Source: Gilvimarinus gilvus
Lineage (GTDB): Bacteria; Pseudomonadota; Gammaproteobacteria; Pseudomonadales; Cellvibrionaceae
Direction: 5' to 3'
Length of the DNA stretch: 64,000 nt
Assembly (NCBI RefSeq): GCF_030518155.1
Contig: NZ_JAULRU010000264.1
Span: 62,001-126,000 of the forward strand
Below are positions 1-8,844 of the stretch, piece after piece. The notes under the pieces were generated by a model. It was not told the origin of the DNA and made no database searches. It saw only the letters and a list, made by a program, of their open reading frames with translations. Made by a program: the position numbers and the translations under genes. Within the stretch, counting starts at the first letter, position 1. The number at the start of each line of letters is the position of its first letter.

Positions 1-1028
1 AGCACGTCGACGCTGATTTTGTGCGCGATGGCACTGAACTGGCAATAGCAGAGATGATCCACTCTGGTACAACATGCTTCGCCGACATGTACTTTTTCCC
101 TGAGCAGGTAGCTCTAGCCGCAAAACGAGCCCACATGCGCAGCCAAATCACCTTTCCTGTACTTGATTTTGCTACCACTTGGGGCGACGGACCTAGCGAC
201 TACATCGCTAAAGGTCTAGAGCTGCACGATGAATACCGCGCCGACGATCTTATACGTATCGGCTTTGGTCCACATGCGCCTTACACGGTATCTGATAACC
301 ATCTCAAACGTATTGCGGTACTCGCGGAAGAGTTGCAAGCCCCGATTCAGATTCACCTGCACGAAACAGCAAAAGAGGTCGCCGACTCCATCGCAGAATA
401 CGGAATGCGGCCAATCGAGCGCATTAATAAACTGGGCCTATTAACGCCGAGAACGCAATGTGTCCATATGACTCAGATAGATGACTCGGACTTACAACTG
501 CTGACCAGCAGTGGCGCTCACGTTATTCATTGTCCAGAATCCAATCTAAAGCTTGCCAGCGGCTTTTGTCCCGTTAATAAACTTATCAATAACGGCAGCA
601 ATATTGCTCTGGGTACAGATGGCGCGGCCAGTAATAACGACCTCAATATGTTTGGTGAGCTCGAGACAACAGCTTTGCTCGCCAAAGGAGTTAGCGGTGA
701 TCCAGCCACACCCAATGCTCATGATGTCCTCGCCATGGCCACAATCAATGGCGCTAAAGCTCTGGGAATGGACGATGACATAGGCAGTATAGAGGTCGGT
801 AAATCGGCAGACATTATTGCTCTTGAAACAGATCCCATTGGCTCCCAGCCACTTTACGATATCGCCTCATCGCTCGCTTACAACAATCGGGCACTTGCGG
901 TGACACACAGTTGGGTAGCCGGTCGGGCCCTTATGCTTTCATCACACCTACAAACGCTTAACGAACGCGACATCGCCAGCAAAGCTCTCGCCTGGTCTAA
1001 AAAAATTAACGCAAAAGTGATTTTATGA
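1..1028 (+). CDS. mtaD: 5'-methylthioadenosine/S-adenosylhomocysteine deaminase, 3' part (MtaD)
   Basis: Amidohydrolase-superfamily deaminase acting on methylthioadenosine and S-adenosylhomocysteine in the purine and methionine salvage route, cytoplasmic. The frame is open from base 3 with no stop before the first in-frame GTG at 21, so the gene begins left of the window and only the last roughly 340 codons are present. Visible family motifs are HAPYTV, the metal-binding HLHE, HCPESN and the catalytic-Asp segment GTDGAASNND. It overlaps ubiG by 4 bases (ATGA), implying translational coupling. The neighbours ubiG, mupP and yciK are those of pseudomonads. Substrate choice within the family is inferred mainly from this context. 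Confidence 0.9.
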   Translation, partial: HVDADFVRDGTELAIAEMIHSGTTCFADMYFFPEQVALAAKRAHMRSQITFPVLDFATTWGDGPSDYIAKGLELHDEYRADDLIRIGFGPHAPYTVSDNHLKRIAVLAEELQAPIQIHLHETAKEVADSIAEYGMRPIERINKLGLLTPRTQCVHMTQIDDSDLQLLTSSGAHVIHCPESNLKLASGFCPVNKLINNGSNIALGTDGAASNNDLNMFGELETTALLAKGVSGDPATPNAHDVLAMATINGAKALGMDDDIGSIEVGKSADIIALETDPIGSQPLYDIASSLAYNNRALAVTHSWVAGRALMLSSHLQTLNERDIASKALAWSKKINAKVIL

Positions 1029-1744
1029 GCATTCAGAACCAATCAGACAATTTTGATCAAGATGAGCTCGACAAGTTTGAGCGGCTAGCGGACAGCTGGT
1101 GGGACAGCTCTGGTGAATTTAAACCGCTGCATCAAATGAATCCCGTGCGTGCGAACTTTATTGACGAGCGTTCTCCGGTCGCAAACATGAATATTTTGGA
1201 CGTCGGATGTGGCGGCGGCATTCTCTGCGAAGCACTGGCACAAAGAGGCGCCATAGTAACCGGGATAGACCTTGGCGATGCTCCCCTACAAGTTGCTAAA
1301 ACTCATGCGCGCAGCAGCGAGCTAGATATTCAGTACACAAAAATTAGCGCAGAAGAACTCGCGCTAAAACAACCCAAACAATTCGATATAGTAACTTGCC
1401 TGGAGATGCTCGAGCACGTTCCCGATCCCGAATCGATTGTGAACGCATGCAGCACGTTGGTAAAACCCGGTGGGCACGTTTACTTTTCGACACTCAATCG
1501 CAACCCTAAAGCATGGGCCTTAGCCGTTGTCGGGGCCGAATATATTTTGCGCCTGCTTCCCAAGGGAACGCACGACTACAAAAAATTCATCAAACCGAGT
1601 GAATTGGGGGCCATGGTCAGACGCGCAAATTTACAGACTCAGGAAGTGGCCGGCTTAATCTATAACCCACTGACCCAAAGTTTTCGAATCAGTAGCAACG
1701 ACGTTAGTGTAAATTACCTCTTGCACGCCCACCAACCTGCGTAA
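1025..1744 (+). CDS. ubiG: Ubiquinone biosynthesis O-methyltransferase UbiG
   Basis: SAM-dependent methyltransferase that performs the two O-methylations of ubiquinone synthesis. The 239 residues match the usual family length. The SAM-binding motif I, DVGCGGG, is at residues 59-65, followed by an acidic residue ending the second strand (TGIDLGD) and the LEMLEHVPDP segment typical of UbiG. The N-terminal WWD motif (residues 25-27) is also characteristic. The start codon overlaps the mtaD stop by 4 bases; mupP follows after 20 bases, so the four plus-strand genes look like one operon. Confidence 0.95.
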   Translation: MSIQNQSDNFDQDELDKFERLADSWWDSSGEFKPLHQMNPVRANFIDERSPVANMNILDVGCGGGILCEALAQRGAIVTGIDLGDAPLQVAKTHARSSELDIQYTKISAEELALKQPKQFDIVTCLEMLEHVPDPESIVNACSTLVKPGGHVYFSTLNRNPKAWALAVVGAEYILRLLPKGTHDYKKFIKPSELGAMVRRANLQTQEVAGLIYNPLTQSFRISSNDVSVNYLLHAHQPA

Positions 1745-1764
1745 CAAATCTGGAGCAACAAAAA

Positions 1765-2451
1765 ATGCCCGCTCACTTTGCTGCTGTGGTGTTCGACCTT
1801 GACGGCACCCTGCTCGATACTGCCCCCGATTTTGTATTGGCACTCAATCAAATGCGCCGCAAGCATAACAAGCCAGAGCTCAGTTACGAAATTATTCGCG
1901 AGCAAGTGTCCAACGGCGCGGCAGCACTGGTAAAGCTTGGCTTTAATGTCGACACAAACGATCAGGAGTTTGCCCAGCTGCGCCAAGAGCTGCTTGACCA
2001 CTACATCAAGATTATTGGCCAGCACAGTGAATTTTTCCCGGCAATTGAGGCGCTGCTAACTCGATTACATGACCTCAAGGTTCCATGGGGCATTGCAACC
2101 AATAAGCCGCGGCTCTACACCGATGCGCTCTTTGCCAAACTACAGCTATCCAATCCGCCAAACATCATCGTTTGCCCCGAAGACGTACGTCATCGAAAAC
2201 CCGACCCAGAATCTTTATTTGTGATTGCTGATCAACTAAACGTCAATAGTGCCGATATTATTTACCTGGGAGACCACCGGCGTGATATTGAGTGTGGAAA
2301 TGCGGCGGGGAGCACAACCATTGCCTGCAGTTACGGATACATTGAGTCTGTCGACCCTGCAGAAACATGGGGTGCGAATTTTTTAGTGCAAGACTCACGA
2401 CAACTTCCTGACTTAATCGAACACCTGCTGACGACACCAAGAGAGCACTGA
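1765..2451 (+). CDS. mupP: HAD phosphatase, probable N-acetylmuramic acid 6-phosphate phosphatase MupP
   Basis: HAD-superfamily hydrolase of 228 residues. The catalytic motif FDLDGTLLDT is at residues 10-19 (nucleophile D11, acid/base D13), the cap region follows, then ATNKPR and the metal-binding GDHRRD segment. General homologues are called phosphoglycolate phosphatase (Gph), but the position directly between ubiG and a YciK-type dehydrogenase is that of Pseudomonas mupP, whose product dephosphorylates MurNAc-6-P in anhydromuropeptide recycling. The MupP assignment therefore rests on gene order; Gph is the alternative. Confidence 0.82.
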   Translation: MPAHFAAVVFDLDGTLLDTAPDFVLALNQMRRKHNKPELSYEIIREQVSNGAAALVKLGFNVDTNDQEFAQLRQELLDHYIKIIGQHSEFFPAIEALLTRLHDLKVPWGIATNKPRLYTDALFAKLQLSNPPNIIVCPEDVRHRKPDPESLFVIADQLNVNSADIIYLGDHRRDIECGNAAGSTTIACSYGYIESVDPAETWGANFLVQDSRQLPDLIEHLLTTPREH

Positions 2452-2454
2452 AAA

Positions 2455-3222
2455 ATGAATGACAATATCCTCTGTGTGCCAACAGATTACATACCGGCTA
2501 AGGATGCATTGAAAGATCAAATTATTTTGGTTACCGGCGCCGGCTCCGGCATAGGCCGCTGCGCCGCTCTGACGTATGCCAAACATGGCGCGACCGTGGT
2601 ACTGCTTGGGCGCACGCTGCAGAAACTGGAAGTTGTTTACGATGAAATTGAAAGCGCAGGAGGACCTCAGCCGGCCATTTACCCAATGAATTTCGAAGGC
2701 GCGGCGGAGAAGGACTATGCCGATATGTGCGACACCCTGGATAGAGAGTTTGGCGGCCTGAGCGGCATCCTGCACAATGCTTCAGAGCTCGGGGATCGCA
2801 TGCCCATAAGTGATTATTCCTGCGACACCTGGAATCGAATTATGCAGGTAAATGCTAATGCGCCTTTCATGTTAAGCCAGGCACTCCTACCGTTATTGCT
2901 AAAAACGACGACGGGCATCGCTAATATTGTTTTCACTAGTTCATCGGTAGCTCGCCATGGGAGAGCCTACTGGGGAGCCTATGCCGCCAGTAAGGCTGCA
3001 CAAGAAAATTTAATGCAAACTCTGGCAGACGAGCTCGACGGCACCTGTGTTCGCTGCAACAGCATAAACCCGGGTGCTACCCGCACCGCTATGCGCGCTG
3101 CCGCCTACCCTGCAGAAAACCCGGACACGCTGAAAACACCGGAACAAATTATGCCCCTGTATATCTATTTAATGGAAAACGCCTCGCGCTCAATGAACGG
3201 GCAACGATTCAATGCCCAATAA
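2455..3222 (+). CDS. yciK: YciK-family short-chain dehydrogenase
   Basis: Short-chain dehydrogenase/reductase of 255 residues. The NAD(P)-binding glycine motif TGAGSGIG is at residues 27-34, an HNAS motif near 107-110, serines at 162-164 and the catalytic YxxxK at Y176-K180. Substrate is unknown for the family. It starts 3 bases after mupP, so it is surely cotranscribed with it. It converges on the minus-strand DUF2802 gene with only 16 bases between the two stop codons; no clear terminator is visible in that gap. Confidence 0.9.
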   Translation: MNDNILCVPTDYIPAKDALKDQIILVTGAGSGIGRCAALTYAKHGATVVLLGRTLQKLEVVYDEIESAGGPQPAIYPMNFEGAAEKDYADMCDTLDREFGGLSGILHNASELGDRMPISDYSCDTWNRIMQVNANAPFMLSQALLPLLLKTTTGIANIVFTSSSVARHGRAYWGAYAASKAAQENLMQTLADELDGTCVRCNSINPGATRTAMRAAAYPAENPDTLKTPEQIMPLYIYLMENASRSMNGQRFNAQ

Positions 3223-3238
3223 GCCGACTAAAAGCCCG

Positions 3239-3613
3239 CTAGGATGTGGGTTTCTTACGCAGCGCGTCTAGCAGGGATGCCTCCGCGCGCGACAAGCCAC
3301 AGCGGCTTGCCACCTCATCTCTTGAGATACCTTTTTCAAGCAGGTGCGTAGCTTCTGAATAGGGCCTGGAATTGACGGCTACGTCGGACTGAGGTGCCGG
3401 TGAGCGCGGACTAACCGAGCCCTCCATTGCCAATATACGCTGCCCCATCCCAATCGCCCCCGCCTTCAATGAGGACAACTCTTTCTCAACTTCGGTAATT
3501 TTAATGTGCAAACTGATATTTCGACGAGACAATAGACAGCACCATGCGCAGGCTGTAACGGCTAGCAAAGCCGCTGCTCCCGCCACCCATAGTATGATAT
3601 GACTGTCTGTCAT
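3239..3613 (-). CDS. DUF2802 membrane-anchored protein at the end of the chemotaxis operon
   Basis: Small protein of 124 residues with one N-terminal membrane helix (about residues 7-28), a short coiled-coil stretch (about 34-52), a Pro/Ser-rich linker, and a C-terminal helix-turn-helix-like segment (ISRDEVASRCGLSRAEASLL). This fits DUF2802 proteins, which in pseudomonads sit directly after cheW at the end of the flagellar chemotaxis cluster. No biochemical role is known to me. It lies 22 bases after cheW on the same strand and probably closes the parC-parP-cheW transcript. Confidence 0.8.
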   Translation of the reverse strand: MTDSHIILWVAGAAALLAVTACAWCCLLSRRNISLHIKITEVEKELSSLKAGAIGMGQRILAMEGSVSPRSPAPQSDVAVNSRPYSEATHLLEKGISRDEVASRCGLSRAEASLLDALRKKPTS

Positions 3614-3635
3614 GGTAAAAACCCGGCTACAGCGA

Positions 3636-4121
3636 TCAAATGTCTTCTAGCTCAGCCCACTCTCGATCGGTCAGCAATTTATTCAATTCGATCAGAATCA
3701 ACAATTCATTGTTTTTATGGCAGACACCCTGAATAAACTTGGCGCTTTCTTCGTTACCGACATTTGGCGCCATTTCTATCTCCGACTGACGCAAATAAAC
3801 CACTTCGGCCACACTATCGACCAAGATTCCAATGACGTGATTATCCGCCTCGATAATGACAATACGCGTGTTATCGGTTAAATCACCTGACGGCAATGCA
3901 AAACGATGACGCGTGTCAATAACGGTGACAACGTTACCTCTTAAATTGATGATACCCAGAACATAGGCTGGCGCGCCCGGAACCGGAGCGATTTCAGAGT
4001 AACGTAGCACCTCCTGCACCTGCATTACGTTTATACCGTAGGTTTCACCGTCAAGCCGAAATGTAACCCACTGCAATACCGGATCGTCGGCATTATGATT
4101 TTGATTGGCATTGCTAGCCAT
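3636..4121 (-). CDS. cheW: Chemotaxis coupling protein CheW
   Basis: Scaffold that links chemoreceptors to CheA at the cell pole. A single CheW domain fills the protein: the LxGETYGINVMQVQEVLR start, the IINLRGNVVTVID core strand pair, and IGILVDSVAEV are all present. Two ATGs lie two codons apart (4127 and 4121); the second is chosen because GAGG lies 8 bases upstream of it, while the first abuts the GAGGAA. parP lies 105 bases upstream and DUF2802 22 bases downstream. A weak sigma-54 candidate in the gap could add transcription. Confidence 0.95.
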   Translation of the reverse strand: MASNANQNHNADDPVLQWVTFRLDGETYGINVMQVQEVLRYSEIAPVPGAPAYVLGIINLRGNVVTVIDTRHRFALPSGDLTDNTRIVIIEADNHVIGILVDSVAEVVYLRQSEIEMAPNVGNEESAKFIQGVCHKNNELLILIELNKLLTDREWAELEDI

Positions 4122-4204
4122 GCACATTTCCTCGATTACGGGCCTTTAGCCTTTGATTCACTTTACGCTTATTCGCGATACCACTAACCATTACTATAGC
4201 TTAA

Positions 4205-4220
4205 CGCACAAAATGCGCCA
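4205..4220 (-). promoter_or_regulatory. Weak sigma-54 promoter candidate before cheW
   Basis: On the minus strand the sequence reads TGGCGCATTTTGTGCG, with GG and GC separated by the required 10 bases but mismatches around the -12 element (GTGCG rather than TTGCA). It sits just after the parP stop and about 85 bases before the cheW start. It is weaker than the other sites listed in this window. Confidence 0.3.
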
Positions 4221-4226
4221 GCAACA

Positions 4227-5117
4227 CTAGCCGGTTAAACCACCATGACCCCGCCCCTTATTACGATCGGCGTCGGTCAATAACTTACCTACCATTGGAA
4301 TATCTAAAAGTGCGCACATATGGGCCTTAACAGTACCTGCCAGCCAAGGGCGCTGAGTTCTCGAGCTGCGCCATTTGACATCCTCCGGATTCAAACTGAT
4401 GGGTTGCTCTACTGTATCCACCGCCAAACCCCACGGCACCCCGTTAATTGATATAACATACTTTGCCGTCTCCTCGAAAGCAGGATCGTAACGCTCAGGC
4501 ATGACAAAGCGCGCCGTGTTCACAGTTCTTACCTTGCCAGAGGGTGTTGGCTGCAGCCCCATAAACCAATCTGCCTGGCCAAACAGAGGTGTAAGCTCAT
4601 CAGTCAGCGGTTGAATCTGCCCCAGCGAGATAAGGGGAACGGCCAGAGTTAAACCACTGACTTTAAACAGCAGCACTTCGAAGGTTTCCTGTGCCCAACG
4701 CGGACGACCGTTCTCAAGCCACTCTAGTTGTTCGTCCAAAACGTTCAGCGCGACGGCATCTTCCAACACCTGCACCTCTGCCTGAGGAACCTCAACTTGT
4801 GGCTCTGGCGTCGGTCGCAATTCTGCCGCCCGCTCAGTGCTGGGCACCGGAACGCTGACTTTGTCCTCTGCAACTTGATCAACTTGAACCCGAGCGCTGT
4901 GCAACAGTTTCTGCAACTGCGCGCGCTTTGCCGCTAACAGCTCGGCATCCGCTACCGGCATCGTCTCAGCGCGAGGCTTTGGTTTGGCTTCTGGTTCGGG
5001 CGTTAACCCAGAGGGCTTGGGTTCTTTATCGCCGCGGAGCGTGTTTTGAGCTGGATGACGGCCGAGCAAGTCGCTGAAATAGTCCTGCAATACATCGCTA
5101 GAATTATGCTCACTCAT
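4227..5117 (-). CDS. parP: ParP-type CheW-domain protein for polar chemotaxis arrays
   Basis: Protein of 296 residues with a variable Pro/Glu-rich N-terminal half (to about 130) and a C-terminal CheW-like domain (about 145-285: FEVLLFKVSGLTLAVPL, then RTVNTARFVMPERY and VPWGLAVDTVEQP). This is the ParP architecture: in Vibrio, ParP ties CheA and receptors to the pole-bound ATPase ParC. The gene starts inside the last codons of parC (4-base overlap), which supports the pairing. It is not a plain CheW because of the long leader and the divergent coupling surface. The name is by context and architecture; pseudomonad annotation often just says CheW domain protein. Confidence 0.85.
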   Translation of the reverse strand: MSEHNSSDVLQDYFSDLLGRHPAQNTLRGDKEPKPSGLTPEPEAKPKPRAETMPVADAELLAAKRAQLQKLLHSARVQVDQVAEDKVSVPVPSTERAAELRPTPEPQVEVPQAEVQVLEDAVALNVLDEQLEWLENGRPRWAQETFEVLLFKVSGLTLAVPLISLGQIQPLTDELTPLFGQADWFMGLQPTPSGKVRTVNTARFVMPERYDPAFEETAKYVISINGVPWGLAVDTVEQPISLNPEDVKWRSSRTQRPWLAGTVKAHMCALLDIPMVGKLLTDADRNKGRGHGGLTG

Positions 5118-5929
5118 CCTCCCACTCCCATAATTTTAGGGCTGTGGTTAGCCGCCTGCTCGTGAGAGCGCGAAAGCCATTTGTAAAGAGAGCGATAAGC
5201 CTCCACTCCGCGACTTTGAGGTTCATATTGATGCGGCGGGATACCGGCTTTACTGGCGTCGCGAAACTTAGTGTCAATCGGGATCTTACCTGGCCAGGTA
5301 TGCGCAGGATAGTCATGACGAATAGTGCGCAGAGTTGAAACCGATGCTTGTGTTCGGCGGTCGTACATTGCCGGGACAATGCTGTAACTCACCTGCTTTT
5401 GGTTTGATTTCGCCATCATTTTTAAAGTATTGACCATTCGCTCCAATCCCTTCAGAGCCAGGAATTCGGTTTGAACCGGTATGATGAGTTCATCGCAGGC
5501 CGCGAGTGCATTAATCATTAACACACCTAAAAGCGGTGGCGTGTCGATAACTGCCAAATCATAATCGCAGCTTACACACGCCAAGGCTTCGCTGATCACG
5601 AGCCCCGCGCCACCTTGTCCGACCGCCTTTCGCTCCAGCGTAGCAAGGGCTGTAGCTGAAGGCACAAGATCAATACCATCAAAGCCGGTCGAAACGAGCA
5701 CTGAATGGACAAAGTCATGGGTTATTCGTTCACGCTCAGTAAAAAGAGTAAAAGCGCTTAATGTGACAGCATCCGGGTTGTGGCCAAAGTAGCTGGTTAG
5801 AGAGCCATGCGGGTCTAGATCGATCAGCAACACGCGCTTGCCCTGCTCGGCGGCCAGGCCGGCAAGAGCTGCGCTGGTGGTTGTTTTACCGACACCACCT
5901 TTCTGATTTGCCACGGTCCAAACGTTCAA
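5114..5929 (-). CDS. parC: ParA-family ATPase ParC, polar positioning of chemotaxis arrays
   Basis: MinD/ParA-type ATPase of 271 residues. The deviant Walker A motif KGGVGKTT is at residues 10-17, the switch I region DLDPHGS follows near residue 38, and the Walker B-like LAVIDTPP is near 130. Partnered with ParP (overlap 4 bases) it would place the chemotaxis array at the flagellated pole. Not a chromosome-partitioning gene, because no parB is near and the neighbours are mot and che genes. A good sigma-54 promoter lies 64 bases upstream, so the parC-parP-cheW block can be made separately from motCD. Confidence 0.9.
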   Translation of the reverse strand: MNVWTVANQKGGVGKTTTSAALAGLAAEQGKRVLLIDLDPHGSLTSYFGHNPDAVTLSAFTLFTERERITHDFVHSVLVSTGFDGIDLVPSATALATLERKAVGQGGAGLVISEALACVSCDYDLAVIDTPPLLGVLMINALAACDELIIPVQTEFLALKGLERMVNTLKMMAKSNQKQVSYSIVPAMYDRRTQASVSTLRTIRHDYPAHTWPGKIPIDTKFRDASKAGIPPHQYEPQSRGVEAYRSLYKWLSRSHEQAANHSPKIMGVGG

Positions 5930-5992
5930 ATATAGACTCCAACGTCAAAGTATTGCCACTATCCAATAAAATTAAAGCTTTGCTGTACATAC

Positions 5993-6008
5993 AGCAACTA
6001 TCGTGCCC
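5993..6008 (-). promoter_or_regulatory. Sigma-54 promoter for parC-parP-cheW
   Basis: Minus strand GGGCACGATAGTTGCT: GG, 10 bases, GC, with CACG and TTGCT both at consensus; only the first base departs from TGGCACG-N4-TTGCW. It lies in the 83-base motD-parC gap, 64 bases before the parC ATG. An inverted repeat TTGCTGT-ACAT-ACAGCAA (5980-5997) overlaps the -12 element. Confidence 0.7.
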
Positions 6009-6012
6009 ACCA

Positions 6013-6936
6013 CTATTGCCCTTGCCGAGGTAAGTCTGGGTCACTGCTAAACAGCAAATCCCCATCCTCCATCTCAACCGCCTCGATGGCCGAACCACCA
6101 TTGCCAGAATTTTGATCGCTATCGGTGCTATCGGCAGTGTCGCGATTTTCTCCAACAGAACCTTCCACTTGCTGCGCCGGCAACGCCTCTCCGGCCAAGT
6201 CATCAATCAAGTTGGTTGGGCGATCAAACTTATCGCGCGCGATCATAACCGCGACCCGTCGATTCTGTGCCCGCCCATCGGGCGTATCATTACTCGCTGC
6301 GGGCTGATGCTCTCCATAGCCTACGGCTGCAAGCCGAGATGCGTCAACTCCGTTAGCGACCATCCATTTAACAATAGCACTGGCTCGCGCTGCAGACAGC
6401 TCCCAGTTACTGGGGTAGCGCTCGGTACTGATCGGCATATTGTCGGTGAACCCTTCAATTTGAATGGGATTATCGGTCTCGGCCAATATACTCGATACTT
6501 GGGAGAAAATTTGCTTGGCTTGTGCGCTTGCATCAGCACTGGCGGAATCGAATAAAATGCTGTCGCGCAATTCGATTTGCAACCACATTTCATTGCTCGA
6601 AATACGCATTAATTCCTGATCGATAAGCTGATCAAACTCGTCCCGAAAGTTTTGCTCTAATACTCCCAAATTACCACCACGGGCCATGGTCAATTGAATG
6701 GGCGACTGGTTTTGCGACAATACAGGTCGGCCAACGGGCATTACCTGATCAGACCGGGTACTCGGCTTAAACGCTTGCTCTAAGGTGGAAGACAGTACCC
6801 GATATTTGCTTTCATTCACTTGCGAGATTGAGTACATAACGACAAAAAATGCGAACAGCAGCGTTATGAAGTCGGCGTAGGAGACGAGCCAGCGCTCGTG
6901 ATTAACTCTTAATTCTGATGATCGGCGGCGAGGCAT
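6013..6936 (-). CDS. motD: Flagellar stator protein MotD (MotB family)
   Basis: Stator subunit of 307 residues. One transmembrane helix at about 18-38 contains the YADF motif with D22, equivalent to the ion-carrying aspartate of MotB. A plug/linker region follows, then an OmpA-like peptidoglycan-binding domain (about 140-240) with the motif NWELSAARASAIVKWM and GYGEHQPAASNDTPDGRAQNRRV split across it. The acidic tail of about 65 residues (GDLLFSSDPDLP) is longer than in E. coli MotB. It lies 13 bases after motC, and MotC-MotD would form a stator complementary to a MotAB pair that is not in this window. Confidence 0.92.
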   Translation of the reverse strand: MPRRRSSELRVNHERWLVSYADFITLLFAFFVVMYSISQVNESKYRVLSSTLEQAFKPSTRSDQVMPVGRPVLSQNQSPIQLTMARGGNLGVLEQNFRDEFDQLIDQELMRISSNEMWLQIELRDSILFDSASADASAQAKQIFSQVSSILAETDNPIQIEGFTDNMPISTERYPSNWELSAARASAIVKWMVANGVDASRLAAVGYGEHQPAASNDTPDGRAQNRRVAVMIARDKFDRPTNLIDDLAGEALPAQQVEGSVGENRDTADSTDSDQNSGNGGSAIEAVEMEDGDLLFSSDPDLPRQGQ

Positions 6937-6949
6937 AGTGAGGCCTGCA

Positions 6950-7690
6950 TTAATCCAGGTAACCGCTCAGTTTTACCTGAATGGCTTTTGGGTTTTCGCC
7001 GTCGGCAATGCCCATGACGCCCTCTATAAAAAGCTCGTGAAATCGACTGTCTCGGTCGACACATTGGCGCAACTTATTCGCGATTGGCAATAGGAATAGA
7101 TTTGCCAGAGCCACACCGTAGATGGTAGCGACAAACGCTACCGCAATACCGGGCCCCAGTTGCTCTGGGTCCGCCAAATTGCGCATAACATGAATCAAGC
7201 CCATAACGGCGCCTATAATTCCAATAGTAGGAGAATACCCCCCCATACTTTCATAAACTCGCACTGCCTCCATATTTTTTTGCTCTTTCAGGATCATATC
7301 CCCCTCAAGAACACGCTTAATGCTGTCGGGCTCGTTGCCATCTACCAGCAGTTCGAGACTTTTTTTGGCGAATGGATCCTTTTCTTCATCCGCCAATCGC
7401 TCTAACCCTAGCAGCCCTTCCTTGCGGGCTACGGACGACCAATCTGAAATTTTCTTAACCCCTTTGGCATAATCGATCGCAGGGGGTCGAAAGACCCAAC
7501 TGAACATATGAAGCGCGCGCACCAAGCAATCTTTTGGTGTTTGTAGCATTGCGGCGCCCGCTGTGCCGCCAAAAACAATAAACGCCGCGGGTAGATTAAC
7601 CAGCGAACCCAGGCTGCCGCCTTCAATAAAGTTGCCGCCAATTATCGCGGCAAAACCGATAATTACACCTATTATACTAAGCAGGTCCAT
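6950..7690 (-). CDS. motC: Flagellar stator protein MotC (MotA family)
   Basis: Proton-channel stator subunit of 246 residues with four predicted membrane segments: near 2-25, near 30-50, and the pair near 150-170 and 180-205. The MotA/ExbB core segments GGYSPTIGIIGAVMGLIHVM and GIAVAFVATIYGVALANLFL are visible and give the conserved Pro of the motor loop. The start overlaps the cheB stop by one base, so che and mot genes are in one transcript. Confidence 0.93.
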   Translation of the reverse strand: MDLLSIIGVIIGFAAIIGGNFIEGGSLGSLVNLPAAFIVFGGTAGAAMLQTPKDCLVRALHMFSWVFRPPAIDYAKGVKKISDWSSVARKEGLLGLERLADEEKDPFAKKSLELLVDGNEPDSIKRVLEGDMILKEQKNMEAVRVYESMGGYSPTIGIIGAVMGLIHVMRNLADPEQLGPGIAVAFVATIYGVALANLFLLPIANKLRQCVDRDSRFHELFIEGVMGIADGENPKAIQVKLSGYLD

Positions 7691-8805
7691 TAACTGACCT
7701 CATCGGCCAGTGCAGGACCAATATCCTTTAAGGCCAACACACGGTCAGTTAGGTTTGCTCGTGCAACAGCCATCGGCATACCATATATCACACATGAAGC
7801 TTCGTCCTGACTCCAGATCTGCGCGCCTTTTTGTTTGAGCAGCTCCGCTCCTTTGCAGCCGTCAGAACCCATCCCTGTCAGTACCACACCCAATACGCGA
7901 TCGGTGAAGCTGTTGGCTGCGGAACCAAAGGTAATATCCAAACTAGGCTTGTAGTTTACCCGGTCATCATCGGGCATTACTTTTACAGAGGCGCCACGCG
8001 GGTCTACCATCATTTGCTTTCCGCCTGGCGCTAACAGAGCCACCCCGGGCCGCAACACATCGCCATCAACGGCTTCCCTAACTTCAATCGCACACTGCTT
8101 GTTAAGCCGCTCAGCAAATGCTTTGGTAAAATTTTCGGGCATATGCTGCACTAATAAAATGGGCAAAGGCAAATTGCGGGGCAACTTAGTCAAAACTTCC
8201 GTCAAGGCAACGGGCCCACCGGTAGAAGCGCCTATTACAAGCAACTTAGGCTTACTGAATTTTTTCCTCGGTGCGGGAGGGTTTGATGGCGCCACCGCAC
8301 GTTGAGCGGCCTCAACCGGGCGCTGTTGTGGATGTTGATGTGGGCGCGCTGCCTGCTGTGGAGAACTCGGCCTAGCCTGAGGAGCCCTTGACTCCTCTTT
8401 GCTGCTGCCCTGACGGGCCAGAGTAAGCAAACGTTCGTGCAACTTTTGGGTCAGACTAACCGAGTTGCGCGACACCTCAGCAAAATCTTTCGGAATGAAA
8501 TCCAACGCCCCCGCTGCCAGTGCATCAAGAGTAATGCGAGCGCCTTCGTAGGTCAGCGAGGAGAACATTAAAATTGGCGTTGGATCACTCGCCATAATAT
8601 GTTTTACAGCCGTAACCCCATCCATCACCGGCATTTCAAAGTCCATGGTGATAATGTCGGGTTTTACCTTTGCCACCAGATCAATAGCTTCACGGCCGTT
8701 ACTGGCGACAGCGACAACCTGAAGGTTCGCATTTTGCCCAATGATTTCTTTTAAACGGGTTTGAAAAAAATGCGAATCATCAACAATCATTACCCGCACG
8801 GGCAT
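7690..8805 (-). CDS. cheB: Chemotaxis response regulator methylesterase CheB
   Basis: Protein-glutamate methylesterase/glutamine deamidase that resets receptor methylation. An N-terminal receiver domain has acidic residues D9-D10 and the phosphorylation site D55 (MDFEMP). A Pro/Gln/His-rich linker (about 133-180) separates it from the catalytic domain, which shows the serine motif GASTGGP (S194), the histidine in VQHMPENFT (H221) and the aspartate region LTGMGSDG. Length 371 is normal with a somewhat long linker. Opposing CheR is encoded far away at 60961-61818. The gene is 39 bases downstream of cheA. Confidence 0.96.
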   Translation of the reverse strand: MPVRVMIVDDSHFFQTRLKEIIGQNANLQVVAVASNGREAIDLVAKVKPDIITMDFEMPVMDGVTAVKHIMASDPTPILMFSSLTYEGARITLDALAAGALDFIPKDFAEVSRNSVSLTQKLHERLLTLARQGSSKEESRAPQARPSSPQQAARPHQHPQQRPVEAAQRAVAPSNPPAPRKKFSKPKLLVIGASTGGPVALTEVLTKLPRNLPLPILLVQHMPENFTKAFAERLNKQCAIEVREAVDGDVLRPGVALLAPGGKQMMVDPRGASVKVMPDDDRVNYKPSLDITFGSAANSFTDRVLGVVLTGMGSDGCKGAELLKQKGAQIWSQDEASCVIYGMPMAVARANLTDRVLALKDIGPALADEVS

Positions 8806-8844
8806 GTTAAATCTCCATCAGGGGCAGAATGAGCGAGCCCTGCC

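Noticed and set aside
5114-5929. parC as a chromosome or plasmid partition parA
   Set aside because: No parB or centromere-like repeats nearby; it overlaps a CheW-domain parP gene and lies in the mot-che region.
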